The translations under genes and the position numbers were made by a program. Shown piece after piece: positions 8,744 to 18,054 of a stretch of DNA of 64,000 bases. How positions within the stretch are numbered: position 1 is the first letter of the stretch; each line of letters opens with the position of its first letter. Source of the DNA: CAYGSN01 sp964352675 (GTDB lineage: Bacteria; Pseudomonadota; Alphaproteobacteria; Micavibrionales; Micavibrionaceae); NCBI GenBank assembly GCA_964352675.1, contig CAYGSN010000005.1, positions 20,312 to 84,311 on the forward strand, read 5' to 3'. A model generated the notes under the pieces. That model was given only the letters and a program-made list of their open reading frames with translations, was not told the DNA's origin and ran no database searches.

Positions 8744-9127
8744 ATGCTTCGAGAGGACTTCTCCGAATCCGGTTTCGGTTCTGTGCTGCATAATCCGTCT
8801 GCACAGAACGGGAAACCTGCCCAAAAGAAACGAAAAACTCCTGCGGGAAGCAATGCAGCGCTCCTGGGGGAGGTGCGGAAGTTAAGGGATTCCCTGCGTG
8901 AGGACATGAATGGCGCGGCCGGGGATATGCATTACCCGGAGCTAAGCGAGATTGAGGTCAATAAAACAGGTGCATATCCTGAGGATATTGTTGAAAAGGC
9001 AGGAGAGTTAAAAGCGCTTTACGGACCCATCATCGCCAAAAATATGGCGCTTGTATGGAGCATTGCGCGGCTACGCCTTCAGTACATTCGCAGCACGCCA
9101 GATAAAAAACACTATGCAGAGATATGA
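8744..9127 (+). pseudogene. Sigma-70-like factor, N-terminal fragment up to region 2.1
   Basis: A 127-residue frame. Residues 1-60 are polar and basic without a recognised domain. Residues about 85-110 (LKALYGPIIAKNMALVWSIA) align by eye with sigma-70 region 2.1, the usual ...NLRLVVSIA. The reading then leaves the sigma pattern: after SIAR the residues LRLQYIRST are the wrong-frame reading of the region 2.3 codons. The following +1 frame continues the sigma protein. About 30 residues covering the rest of 2.1, 2.2 and the start of 2.3 appear to be missing, so this looks like an internal deletion with a frame change. A deliberately split factor cannot be excluded. Confidence 0.6.
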
Positions 9128-10202
9128 GGGTAATCACAGCCGCACCATGCGGATGCCCACAAGCCGTGAGCAGGATGTGCGGGTTATCGGCCGGATTATT
9201 GATACGTTAAAGAAGGCGGGAAACCCTAATCCGACACCGATGGAAGTCTATAAAGGCGGTGCAAAAGAGCGCGGTTATAAGATAAAATTTCTGCGCGAAA
9301 CCATGGAAATTATGAGTCGCCAAACGGGCTCTCTCAGTCACAAAGGCAGTAAGGAAGCAGAGCTTGGTAGTCTAATTCCCGATCCAAATCAGGTGAGACC
9401 CTTGGACAATCTGGAAAAAACTCGGAATCTCAGTGATTTGAGGAAACATTTGGCGGCCTTGGATATCAGGGAAAGGCTGATTATAGACCTGAGATATCCG
9501 GCGCAGGGAAAGGCGTGTACGCTGCAAGAGGTTGCAGATATTGTAGGGGTGTCCAAGGAACGCGTACGCCAGATTGAAGGAGAAGCTCTCGATGCACTCT
9601 ACACAGCATTTACCACGGTAAAAACGCCGGTTGCGATAGAGGAACCGGAGCAGGATAATGAAGAACCGGTTCCCGCAGTTATACCTCCAAGAGCGCCTTC
9701 CCCAGTTCCTGTAAAGACGCCGGTACAGCCGAAGAAACCCGCCAATGATAATGACCACCGCCCCACAAATAGGCCCAGAAGGGTACGGACGTTACGCTTC
9801 GATAATACCGGCGCACCCATTCCGGAGGAGGTTAAAACTCCACAATTCATCATCTGGCTCCAAAATGATTTGGGAATAAAGGGCTCAAAGTCAGCAGCCT
9901 TATTTTTGTTAATTGTACAAAGCAACGAGCCGTTCCAGATTCTGGCAGAAAAGGCCGATATGCACCCAAGCGGGGCCTCGGGAAATTTAAGAGTAACTTT
10001 GAAAGGGCGTGTTCCGGACGAAATTTTGGGAACAGGGAAAGCCGGATATTCCGACAACCGCCCCAAAATACGGTCCTGGTTGATGGAACAGTATGAAGCA
10101 GCGGGAGGTAGCGGGGCTTCCTCCTCAAATCATATCTGCCTACCGCCGGAGCCACCAGTACAAAGAGACGGTGAGGTCGGTCTGGACCCTTACCGGGGAT
10201 AA
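9051..10202 (+). pseudogene. Sigma-70-like factor, regions 2.3-4 plus C-terminal extension
   Basis: This frame overlaps the preceding fragment by 77 bases. It contains LRGYAFSTFAARQIKNTMQR and SRTMRMP, a close match to regions 2.3-2.4. A region-3-like stretch follows, ending in ELGSLIPDP, and then region 4 with RERLIIDLRYP and the helix-turn-helix TLQEVADIVGVSKERVRQIE (near residues 155-175). After region 4 come a Pro/Glu-rich linker and a roughly 100-residue helical domain of unknown function, not usual in housekeeping sigma factors. Possible starts are TTG 9051 and ATG 9114; neither has a Shine-Dalgarno sequence, so independent translation is doubtful. It is convergent with the FkbM gene. 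Confidence 0.6.
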
Positions 10203-10249
10203 AACCCCAGAGTGTGATAATATTAATTATGAAAATACCATGAACTGTA

Positions 10250-11008
10250 TCAGGGAGAGGATTTTTCTCTTCGACATAGCCACATTTTATCATCCGTGCT
10301 TTCAATATTAAAGCCCATGTCGTGCACGAGCTTGTAAAGCCTGTCCTTATCCCATCCGGCTCTGATTAAAAATTTTTCTATACATTCAAGGTAAAGGATT
10401 TCTGTATTTTCACAGACACGCTTGGCTCCTGAGAGGACTTCGCCTTCATATCCTTCCACATCGATTTTCAGCAGCTTTATCTTTTGATTGGCCGGGATTA
10501 AGGAATCCAAGGTTTTCATCTGGACAGAAATTCCCCCATTCCCATTATTTTTAATAGCGTTTTGGCTATCATCGCTTTCATCGCTGATATACATCTGTGC
10601 GTCCTTACTCCCCAAAGCGTAAGAAAAATCCTGTATATTTTTAAAACCGTTCAGAGCAATATTATTCTTCAGATAACGAAATGTTTCCGGATGGGGCTCA
10701 AAGGAATAGACTTTCCCGCTTGCCCCCACCTGATCGGCGCAAGCCAAGCTTAACGTGCCAATGTTGGCACCCACATCAATCACACAGTCTCCTTCTGTTA
10801 AAAGCCCTCGTAAGAATATTTCCTCTGATGTTCGATAGGCAGGATCCACCCATATATTTGAAGATAGTGCCGCTGCATCAAAATTGAGCCTATATCCCTG
10901 CCGTTTTACACGGTACAACCGATTAAGCCCGGAGCGCAGCAACAAGCGGGATAAGAGAAATTTAAGCGGTTTTCTTTGAGACCTTAAAATATTAATGTAT
11001 TTATTCAT
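10250..11008 (-). CDS. FkbM-family methyltransferase
   Basis: A 252-residue SAM-dependent methyltransferase. CVIDVGANIGTLSLACA is motif I of the FkbM family, VYSFEPHPETFRYLKNN is motif II, and IKLLKIDVEGYEGEVLSGA is the highly conserved FkbM motif with the D-x-E-G-x-E core. Members O-methylate sugars in polysaccharides and natural products. ATG 11008 is chosen; a GTG at 11026 would add six residues, and neither has a good ribosome binding site. It stands alone on the minus strand between the sigma remnant and the large membrane protein, so its acceptor is unknown beyond the general glycan setting. Confidence 0.85.
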   Translation of the reverse strand: MNKYINILRSQRKPLKFLLSRLLLRSGLNRLYRVKRQGYRLNFDAAALSSNIWVDPAYRTSEEIFLRGLLTEGDCVIDVGANIGTLSLACADQVGASGKVYSFEPHPETFRYLKNNIALNGFKNIQDFSYALGSKDAQMYISDESDDSQNAIKNNGNGGISVQMKTLDSLIPANQKIKLLKIDVEGYEGEVLSGAKRVCENTEILYLECIEKFLIRAGWDKDRLYKLVHDMGFNIESTDDKMWLCRREKSSP

Positions 11009-11110
11009 AATTTTTGAAATTTGCACCTGCAGGAAACATCATATTAAGTATTAGCCAGTTCTTATAGTAAGACTTATACATACTCAACCTTAATAAAACA
11101 GAGAGATAAA

Positions 11111-12991
11111 ATGGATTTCAGCCTCACCTCACAGAAAAACGCGCTAATCGCTTATCTTGCTGGGCTGGTTCTCATCATACTTTATTGCCTTTGGTTGTAT
11201 TATCCGGCTGACCAAGCCTTATTCCAGGGGCACGATTTTCTGGAATCTCCTTTCATTTTCTTTGTGGCCAGAGCGCGCGCCGCAGGGTTTCTATTTAATC
11301 TGGATTATACTGTACCTTTATTTTCCGACATACCATTAAACGCTTTGGCTATGCGGGATTTAGGGCTCGGGGAGTTTTTCTTTGAGATTTTTTCACCGCC
11401 ATGGGCTGTCATTATCAATCGCAGCCTTTCAATGATTTTGGGGGTTTCCGGGTTTTTCCTTCTGGGCAAAGACTATCTTTTAAAGGATAAAAACCGGGTT
11501 TTGGGCTGGACCATTTTGGTGGCAATGTGCTTTCTTTATGCCAGTTTGCCGTTTAAAGAACAGCGACTCTCCGGCATGTCTATGTTACCGTTTCTCGTGT
11601 GGGCAGGTTTGAATATATACCATTCCAAATCTGTGTTGCTGAGTTTCTGTATTTTTCTTTTTTATCCTTTTGTTGCCTTCCTGCATTATAATGGTCTGGC
11701 GGTTGCATTTGCTTTGGGATTAGTTGCACTTACTCTTCTCTTTATGCGTGATAAAAAATCAGGCAGCTTTATCTGGCTTACCGCGTTTACCGGTATTGTA
11801 TATGCAGTTGTAGAATATCGCAGTTTGGCTCTGGTGTTACTTCCGGCGCATAAAATAAAGAGCCACCGTGCTGCAAAGTTTGGTCACGAAGATGGCGGGC
11901 CGTTTATTGATTGGAACAGTTCTGAAACCTGGGACAGCCTTTGGTCCAATATTTTCTATGCGCCAGGCCACCATCATTTTATCAATAATATGCCTGCTTT
12001 TTCCTTGACCATATATGCGATGATATTGGTAACGATTGTGTATTTTTTCTTTAAAAAGCAGGGACTGGCTGCTGGACAACATTCCACTCTTTCTTCACTA
12101 AATCTCAAGCAAGCAGCTCTTCTTACAATCTGCGCAAGCCTATGCCTTGGCCTCATCGCATTTCTGGATACGTACATTCATATTTTACAGGCTTTATTTA
12201 ATATCCCTCTTGCGCTGCGCAGATTAGACAGTTTTGCTCCACTCATGATGACTATCGGCGCAACAGCGATATTGTTGTTGTGGGCCGAGCAAAAAGGCAT
12301 CGGAAAATATGTGAGCAGTGTGTTTTTGATTGTACTCATAGCAGGAAGTTTTGCTACAAATCGCTATAATCGGATGAGCCTTAAACATGACTTGGGAATG
12401 GCCAAAAACGGCAGTCTTGTGCAGGAAATTTCTGCGTTGGTAAAAGGAACGGTCCCTGTGCGGCCAGAACAAAAAGAGTATCTCCTCTCGTTTTCCCAAA
12501 TCCCTTTAAGGCAATATATGTACACGGAAAGCGAATATTTTCTGCTGGATCAGTTTAAGGAGATTAATACAAAACTCTCCGAGCGTTTTGGCGCTCAAGA
12601 AAGTTATCGTGTCCTAAATATCGGTCTGACCCCTGCTGTAGCGAATTACCACGGTTACCAGACATTTGGCGGATATTTTTATAACTACCCAAGCACGCTG
12701 TATTTTGAAAATTTTTGGCCAATTATAAAGGACGAAATGCAGTTTAAAAACATAACCGAAAACACTGTCATCCCCGGCGGGCGTTTATTTGCGCCTATTT
12801 CCAATGAACATTTTAAGGACGGAAAAATTGACCCTCATTATGATTGGTGTGCCTTCTACGCGCGGCAAGGCCGGGCGATATTCACACCTTACAAAATTAT
12901 CAATGCCCGTAGCAAAGGCCTGCGGGAGTTTTTGTTCGTGGATCCGCTCTACATATACGTGTTAGAAAATCCTAAGCGTTGTTCTTCTTAA
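11111..12991 (+). CDS. Large multi-pass membrane protein (DUF6044/YfhO-like)
   Basis: A 626-residue protein with around 10-12 transmembrane segments in the first 420 residues and a hydrophilic C-terminal domain of about 200 residues. A GHDFLESPFIF motif after the first helix corresponds to the D-x-x-D/E-S position of the protein at 45899. This architecture resembles GT-C glycosyltransferases and the DUF6044/YfhO group; activity is not proven for this subfamily. A role as a lipid-linked sugar transferase or polymerase is inferred. ATG 11111 follows GAGAGATAAA. The stop shares a TTAA with the convergent GNAT gene. Confidence 0.65.
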   Translation: MDFSLTSQKNALIAYLAGLVLIILYCLWLYYPADQALFQGHDFLESPFIFFVARARAAGFLFNLDYTVPLFSDIPLNALAMRDLGLGEFFFEIFSPPWAVIINRSLSMILGVSGFFLLGKDYLLKDKNRVLGWTILVAMCFLYASLPFKEQRLSGMSMLPFLVWAGLNIYHSKSVLLSFCIFLFYPFVAFLHYNGLAVAFALGLVALTLLFMRDKKSGSFIWLTAFTGIVYAVVEYRSLALVLLPAHKIKSHRAAKFGHEDGGPFIDWNSSETWDSLWSNIFYAPGHHHFINNMPAFSLTIYAMILVTIVYFFFKKQGLAAGQHSTLSSLNLKQAALLTICASLCLGLIAFLDTYIHILQALFNIPLALRRLDSFAPLMMTIGATAILLLWAEQKGIGKYVSSVFLIVLIAGSFATNRYNRMSLKHDLGMAKNGSLVQEISALVKGTVPVRPEQKEYLLSFSQIPLRQYMYTESEYFLLDQFKEINTKLSERFGAQESYRVLNIGLTPAVANYHGYQTFGGYFYNYPSTLYFENFWPIIKDEMQFKNITENTVIPGGRLFAPISNEHFKDGKIDPHYDWCAFYARQGRAIFTPYKIINARSKGLREFLFVDPLYIYVLENPKRCSS

Positions 12992-13503
12992 TCCGGCAAG
13001 GTCAAAATCCACAGCTCTTCCTCGGGAGATAACGGTTTCTGCGTTTTATGAGTAGATATAAACCCTGCTTTTTGGAAAGCTTTTTGCGATCCTATATTAT
13101 CTTTGTGAATGCCCGCACGAAAATAACTTTTCCCAAAATTTGTGTGCAGATACTGGCACAGATTTTTGATCATCAAGGTTGCCCACCCCTTCCCCCATTG
13201 ATCAGTATCCAAGATTGCCAAACCAATAAAAGGTGACTCTTCATTCAGATGGGATGCCCTCATCGTACCGCAAAATTCTTCATCAATATACAAGCCAAGG
13301 AAAATATCATGTTCGTCGGCGATGCGCTCTCTGACATAGTCTTGTAAGCTTTCAAGGGTGGGGCGTGTATGCTTTACGAATATTAAATATTTCACCACCT
13401 CAGGATCATGAAAAGCCCGAACATATTTTTGACCAACATCTTCCACGCGCAAAGTTCGGCAATAGGCTCGCTCTGTCAGAGGTATAAGAATATTCCGATC
13501 CAT
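12988..13503 (-). CDS. GNAT N-acetyltransferase, candidate PseH-type step
   Basis: A 171-residue RimJ/RimL-like acetyltransferase. QWGKGWATLMI near residue 112 is motif A, which binds the acetyl-CoA pyrophosphate, and NIGSQKAFQKAGF is motif B. It is the last gene of the minus-strand operon that begins with pseB. The pseudaminic acid pathway needs an N-acetyltransferase (PseH) at C4 of the aminotransferase product, and no other PseH is seen, so this gene could serve that step. The match to PseH itself is not close, and the formyltransferase at 21325 is the competing candidate. Confidence 0.75.
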   Translation of the reverse strand: MDRNILIPLTERAYCRTLRVEDVGQKYVRAFHDPEVVKYLIFVKHTRPTLESLQDYVRERIADEHDIFLGLYIDEEFCGTMRASHLNEESPFIGLAILDTDQWGKGWATLMIKNLCQYLHTNFGKSYFRAGIHKDNIGSQKAFQKAGFISTHKTQKPLSPEEELWILTLPD

Positions 13504-13511
13504 TGAATTCC

Positions 13512-15155
13512 TTATGGTTTATTGAAAAAAAGTTGATGCATAGACTGTATGTTTTTTTTATGCAACGCGCTCTGTATTTGGCTTTCCAGATTTTCTTTCG
13601 AGTATATCATCCGGTTTTCTTCATCATACTGGATCTCTACCATTTCCATACGTTCTTTAATATTCTTGTTTAAATCCGGGTAATCATACGAACCATAATC
13701 AAACACCAGAATAGGTTTTTGCTTGAGAATACATGCAATTATTGTGGTTGAATGAGGATCACATGTAACGATCAGATGCGCATCATCTACAATATCTTCA
13801 AAGGGTGAAAGGCTATAGCTGCACCCAAAAACCTCCTCGCCCTTGTCTTTGGGTAAATGGTAAAAACTTGGATGAGGCTTCATGATCACATCATAACCCA
13901 GCCCTTTAAGATCACTGATCAATTTCTTATTAAAATCCAGAGCCTGTATCCATGACGGATAAGCAAAACTCAGATCATGATCGCGCATATCATAAAACGG
14001 TACAAACAAAATTGTTTTGTTTTGTGGGGGCTCGACGGGCGTGTAAGCGGTTTGGAGAACATCTGCGCCTTCAATTTTGCAATCTTTTACAAGAGATTTA
14101 AAAGGCTCCGGAATATGATTCCAAAAACTTTGTCCGGCAAAATTGGAATAGGTTTTAAACTCATGCGCGCCATAAATATAGCCAAGGCAGGATTGGTGCC
14201 CAATAGACAAAGCCGACCCGCAACCATGATCAAAAACTGTCACATGCCCTCCATTTTTAAAGGTAAGGTAGCGGAATATAATAGCCCAAGGCTCGCTGAT
14301 ATTAGGAATAAGATAGGATGGAAGGGGATTATGATCCAAATCTGCCAGAATGCGGGACGATAATATTTCTACCGCATGCATACTAAGCCTAATCTGCCGT
14401 GACACCCACTCCTGCATATTTTTTTCCAGAGGGGCCTTTGATCTTATCAGATCAAAGCTTACCTCGAGAATAGCCTGTATAGCCGGATGGTCCGGCAGAG
14501 AGAGAATATCGGCCTCATCAATTCCGGAAAACCATTTCGAAAGAGGTTGATAAACTGGCCGTTTTTCTTGTTGGTGGCAATATTTCTCCGTAGCCTCACA
14601 AACAAAGGTCAGCGTAAGATCCTTACTAGGTCGATATAAAAAAGAGGGCAAACGCTTTATGGCCTTCCCCTTGACCACATTCTGCAACCACCGTGCCGGC
14701 CATTTCCATTCTTGATCGGGAACAGGACCACTCAGAAGAGCTTTAAGATAACGGTTATCCGGCAATACCTCATTCTGCGCATAGGCGGCCCAAAACGGCA
14801 TAGTCTTTCGGTCCCATTCAAAATTTCGGTTATTTTGATTACAGGAGTGAAATAAAATGCTGGTCTGTAAGGCCTGAACCAGAACAGGCTGCCACTTCAA
14901 GAAATTGATCCAAACTTTTTCATCAAGGCTAAGAACATCATTCGGCCGGATTTTCTGGCCTTTATATTCCAGAGCAATATCACTGACCCGCTTGACCCAG
15001 GTAAAAATGCGCTCCTGGATCTCAGGCGGAGTATAAGGCCAGAAAAAATCGGAAACACCCCCCTCATCCATAGATATTTCATCCAGATAAGTCTTTATAC
15101 TGCTCAAGTTCTCTGTGGCCATTGTGAGGGATTGAGGAGCAGGGAATCGGGACAT
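13512..15155 (-). CDS. GT-B-like capsule/surface glycan glycosyltransferase
   Basis: A 547-residue protein of a family I recognise only broadly. The C-terminal half (from VTVFDHGCGSALS, near residue 310) looks like a GT-B donor domain. It has KTILFVPFYDMRDHD, VIMKPHPSFYHLP and a following LIVTCDPHSTTIIACI segment, the same arrangement as the KpsS/KpsC and glycerophosphotransferase-like enzymes. In those families the conserved His and the Ser-Thr turn bind the nucleotide sugar. ATG 15155 has AAGAG eight bases upstream and overlaps the aldo/keto reductase end by 52 bases. Its place inside the pse operon makes a CMP-pseudaminic acid transferase an attractive but unproven idea. Confidence 0.6.
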   Translation of the reverse strand: MSRFPAPQSLTMATENLSSIKTYLDEISMDEGGVSDFFWPYTPPEIQERIFTWVKRVSDIALEYKGQKIRPNDVLSLDEKVWINFLKWQPVLVQALQTSILFHSCNQNNRNFEWDRKTMPFWAAYAQNEVLPDNRYLKALLSGPVPDQEWKWPARWLQNVVKGKAIKRLPSFLYRPSKDLTLTFVCEATEKYCHQQEKRPVYQPLSKWFSGIDEADILSLPDHPAIQAILEVSFDLIRSKAPLEKNMQEWVSRQIRLSMHAVEILSSRILADLDHNPLPSYLIPNISEPWAIIFRYLTFKNGGHVTVFDHGCGSALSIGHQSCLGYIYGAHEFKTYSNFAGQSFWNHIPEPFKSLVKDCKIEGADVLQTAYTPVEPPQNKTILFVPFYDMRDHDLSFAYPSWIQALDFNKKLISDLKGLGYDVIMKPHPSFYHLPKDKGEEVFGCSYSLSPFEDIVDDAHLIVTCDPHSTTIIACILKQKPILVFDYGSYDYPDLNKNIKERMEMVEIQYDEENRMIYSKENLESQIQSALHKKNIQSMHQLFFNKP

Positions 15156-15991
15156 GAAAGGCTCTTAAAATTAAAATTATGACTGTCTTTGAATTTCTGA
15201 GCATTATCCAAATGCTCTTGAAATTGAGACCATGATAACGCACCCAAAACAACCTGATCCACCTCTTTTAAAGAAAGGGCGTAATAAAGACAAGCCTGTG
15301 CTTTGGTAAAGCCATGATCCTGGCAAAATTCCTCAAGATTTTCGAAGAAGGGTTGATACGGCTGAAAAAAACCGGAAAGATGCTCAGCATCTTCCAGCAA
15401 CACTCCCTGTAAGAACAAAGACCTAGCATGAATCTCGATATTATTCTGCTTCAAACGCTGTAATATACCCTCTTCTTGCCACCGTTGATCCAATACATTA
15501 AGCGGCAATTGAATAATATCCAGCCTGTATCGTTCCAACAAAAACAGAACATCCTCAATACTGTAAACTGTGGCTCCAATTTTTTGTACTTTTCGGCCGG
15601 CCTTTAGTTCGCTCATATAGGCATAGGCCTTTTTTCCTTCGTCCGATTTTAGCAGCTGCGCGTTATGATCCATATATCCATAAACATTCTGAACCTTTAA
15701 TCGCTGTAGTGATTGATTAAAGTCCTTTTGTGCCTGGGGCAAAGAGAAGGTTGTTTTTGTGATAAGGCGGAAATCCAGTCCGTTTGATAAAGCCGCAAGA
15801 CTTTCTCCTAAAACCTGCTCTGCATTCCCATAGGCAGGGGCCGTGTCTATCACAAGCTGACTATTAATTTTCGCGGATTCTTCAAGAATATGCCGAACTT
15901 CGGATTGTGGCACCTGCCCCGCCTTATTGGTGGCACCATAGGGCATACCGAACTGAACGCTTCCGAGAGCGATTTTGTGAGCGTAATTCAT
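15104..15991 (-). CDS. Aldo/keto reductase
   Basis: A 295-residue TIM-barrel NAD(P)H oxidoreductase. IALGSVQFGMPYG opens the barrel, LVIDTAPAYGNAE carries the catalytic Asp and Tyr, and GYMDHNA supplies the His region. The start is ATG 15991, which overlaps the pseF stop as ATGA; longer upstream readings would run into pseF. Such reductases recur beside nonulosonic acid genes, but their reaction there is not established. Position between pseF and a glycosyltransferase suggests reduction of a keto group on a nonulosonate-related sugar, together with the class III aminotransferase of the same operon. Confidence 0.85.
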   Translation of the reverse strand: MNYAHKIALGSVQFGMPYGATNKAGQVPQSEVRHILEESAKINSQLVIDTAPAYGNAEQVLGESLAALSNGLDFRLITKTTFSLPQAQKDFNQSLQRLKVQNVYGYMDHNAQLLKSDEGKKAYAYMSELKAGRKVQKIGATVYSIEDVLFLLERYRLDIIQLPLNVLDQRWQEEGILQRLKQNNIEIHARSLFLQGVLLEDAEHLSGFFQPYQPFFENLEEFCQDHGFTKAQACLYYALSLKEVDQVVLGALSWSQFQEHLDNAQKFKDSHNFNFKSLSCPDSLLLNPSQWPQRT

Positions 15992-16695
15992 GATTCCGAT
16001 TGAAAAAATGCAAACATTTTTTCCGCCTGATCCCAATCGTCCTGCGTGTCAATATCACTCACCCGATATGCCGGCACAACATAACCTGTAAAATGTTGGT
16101 CCAGCTTATCCGGATCCTGCTCAAACACAAAATCCCGCCCATAGAACACGAACATGGCCGCATCAAAATAAGCCGGCTGTAGATCCTGAGAACGCTTGAG
16201 AAATCCGCTTGGCTCAACAGGCTTCAAGGATAAACTATTTTTATCCAACCGATAGGCCCATTCTACCGGACAGGCGTATTCTGCCACAGACATCAAGGCC
16301 TTGGTTTTATCAGAATTCTGAAAAGCCGCATAAGCTTTACTCAGATCCTGCGGGTCCATTAAAGGTGCCGTAGCGTAGAGCAAACAATAATGATCGAATT
16401 TCTCACCTTGTTCCTCAAATCTTTGGGCTGTAGAGCGGACAACTTCAAAAATAGGAGTAAAGTCATCTGCGAGCGACGGCTCCCTTAAAAAAAGGGGTTT
16501 ATGACCACAGTCGGCAGCCACTTTTGCAATATTATCATCATCGGTTGAAACATGAATATGGTCGAATATTCCGGCTTTTTCAGAAATATTTATAATATGG
16601 GACAACATAGGACGACCATGAAAATCGCGGATATTCTTCCCCGGTATCCGTTTGGAACCTCCACGTGCAGGAATAACGGCCAGAACTTTATTCAT
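15988..16695 (-). CDS. pseF: Pseudaminic acid cytidylyltransferase
   Basis: A 235-residue CMP-sugar synthetase. AVIPARGGSKRIPGKNI at residues 6-22 is the CTP-binding P-loop-like motif of NeuA/KdsB/PseF enzymes. VSTDDDNIA and the terminal VSDIDTQDDW are also conserved. PseF activates pseudaminic acid as CMP-Pse. The assignment to Pse rather than legionaminic or neuraminic acid comes from its operon (pseB and pseC upstream) and from the feature YACPVEWAYR, which is typical of PseF. A second synthetase at 29829 probably serves the other nonulosonate. Confidence 0.9.
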   Translation of the reverse strand: MNKVLAVIPARGGSKRIPGKNIRDFHGRPMLSHIINISEKAGIFDHIHVSTDDDNIAKVAADCGHKPLFLREPSLADDFTPIFEVVRSTAQRFEEQGEKFDHYCLLYATAPLMDPQDLSKAYAAFQNSDKTKALMSVAEYACPVEWAYRLDKNSLSLKPVEPSGFLKRSQDLQPAYFDAAMFVFYGRDFVFEQDPDKLDQHFTGYVVPAYRVSDIDTQDDWDQAEKMFAFFQSES

Positions 16696-16707
16696 TGGTT
16701 ATGCATC

Positions 16708-18054
16708 CTAGTTACTTTTCCGAACCTGAAAAATTGGTTCAATTGCGGGTACGGACATCCTATCTTCAAAGCCTTCAACCCCAGCTTTCAACTCTTCGGC
16801 AATATGCGCAAACATCGCACCAAACGCTTTCAAGGCATCGCGTTTTTCATCCTGTTTAAATGCGTAATTCATTACCAAGACACCCAGAGTCAAAAGGTTG
16901 TTTTCAATGAGCTTTTGCAACATAACAGTCTTCAGAGCTTCCAGCCGGACACCCTTGGGTGGTGTGATGGCTATGATGCCATAACAGTGTTGGCCCTTGA
17001 TATGAAAGATATGTTGCAGATCATAGTGTTTAATAAGATCAAGCAAAGCTGATTGAAAATCAGCTCCCATGCTCCATAAATGTTCCAGAACAGGCTCATT
17101 TTCAATTTTATCAAGAACAGCGATAGAGGCCGCAAGAGACAGGGTTTCGCCGCCAAACGTTCCTGAGAAAAAGATGTCATTCATCTTTTTCATGACATCC
17201 GCCCGGCCTGTAATTGCAGAAAGAGGCATGCCGTTGGCCATAGCTTTACCAAAAGCCGCCAGATCAGGAACCACACCAAAATACTCCTGAGCGCCTCCTT
17301 TTGCATAGCGGAAGCCTGTAATAACCTCATCAAAAATCAAAAGCGCTCCATTTTTATGAACCATTTCTTTCACAGATTCCAGATAACCGTCTAGCGGTTT
17401 ATCGGCGCTCATCGGCTCCATAATTAATGCCGCTATTTCACCGGGATTATCTTTAAAAACCTGCGCCAGAGCCTCCAAATCATTATAAGGAATGGAAACC
17501 GTTAAATTCTGTGTTGCTTTCGGCACGCCCAAATGCCGAGCGGTAGATCCAATATACCAATCATGCCAACCGTGATAACCGCAGACTATAATCTTGTCCC
17601 GTCCTGTATGCGCCCGCGCAAGGCGAATACCCCCCGAGGTTGCATCCGATCCGTTCTTCCCAAAACGCACCATCTCTGCGCAAGGCACCATCTTCACAAT
17701 ACGCTCAGCCAGCTCCACCTCAAGGATGCTGGGCATGCTGTATGTAATACCCCTTTCCATCTGGATCTTGATGGCCTGATCGACATCTGGATCACAATAT
17801 CCCAATGTCAAAGGCGCAAGGCCCATAATCAGATCCACATACTCATTGCCGTCAACATCAATACATCGCGATCCCTTCCCCCGCTCTAAAAATAGTGGTG
17901 CCTTGCCCTGTGGCATCTGCAAATGGCTCTTACTAAAGGTTTGAGAACCAACCGGGATAGTTTTCAAGGCTCTCTCCAGCAATTCGTTGCTTCTTGAAAA
18001 ACGGTCAGAATGCTGCGCTTTAGAAGACAATAGATTTGAGAGCATCGATAACAT
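16708..18054 (-). CDS. Class III PLP aminotransferase (glutamate-1-semialdehyde aminomutase-like)
   Basis: A 448-residue PLP enzyme. LIFDEVITGFRYAKGG near residue 250, AAFGKAMANGMPLSA with the PLP lysine, and FSGTFGGETLSLAA are classic for the glutamate-1-semialdehyde aminomutase branch of class III aminotransferases. It cannot simply be HemL here, because it is embedded in the pse operon and has an extra C-terminal region. A transamination on a nonulosonate or its precursor is inferred. ATG 18054 (or the in-frame ATG 18045) lies inside the end of pseC with 35 bases of overlap, which indicates translational coupling. Confidence 0.85.
   Translation of the reverse strand: MLSMLSNLLSSKAQHSDRFSRSNELLERALKTIPVGSQTFSKSHLQMPQGKAPLFLERGKGSRCIDVDGNEYVDLIMGLAPLTLGYCDPDVDQAIKIQMERGITYSMPSILEVELAERIVKMVPCAEMVRFGKNGSDATSGGIRLARAHTGRDKIIVCGYHGWHDWYIGSTARHLGVPKATQNLTVSIPYNDLEALAQVFKDNPGEIAALIMEPMSADKPLDGYLESVKEMVHKNGALLIFDEVITGFRYAKGGAQEYFGVVPDLAAFGKAMANGMPLSAITGRADVMKKMNDIFFSGTFGGETLSLAASIAVLDKIENEPVLEHLWSMGADFQSALLDLIKHYDLQHIFHIKGQHCYGIIAITPPKGVRLEALKTVMLQKLIENNLLTLGVLVMNYAFKQDEKRDALKAFGAMFAHIAEELKAGVEGFEDRMSVPAIEPIFQVRKSN

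Noticed and set aside
10193..10211. GGGG-ATAAAA-CCCC hairpin between the sigma remnant and FkbM as a terminator
   Set aside because: The stem is only four base pairs and no T run follows.
9599..10305. Minus-strand open frames of about 150 codons across the 3' half of the sigma-like gene
   Set aside because: They lie opposite the region 4 and linker coding sequence and show no domain or ribosome binding site.
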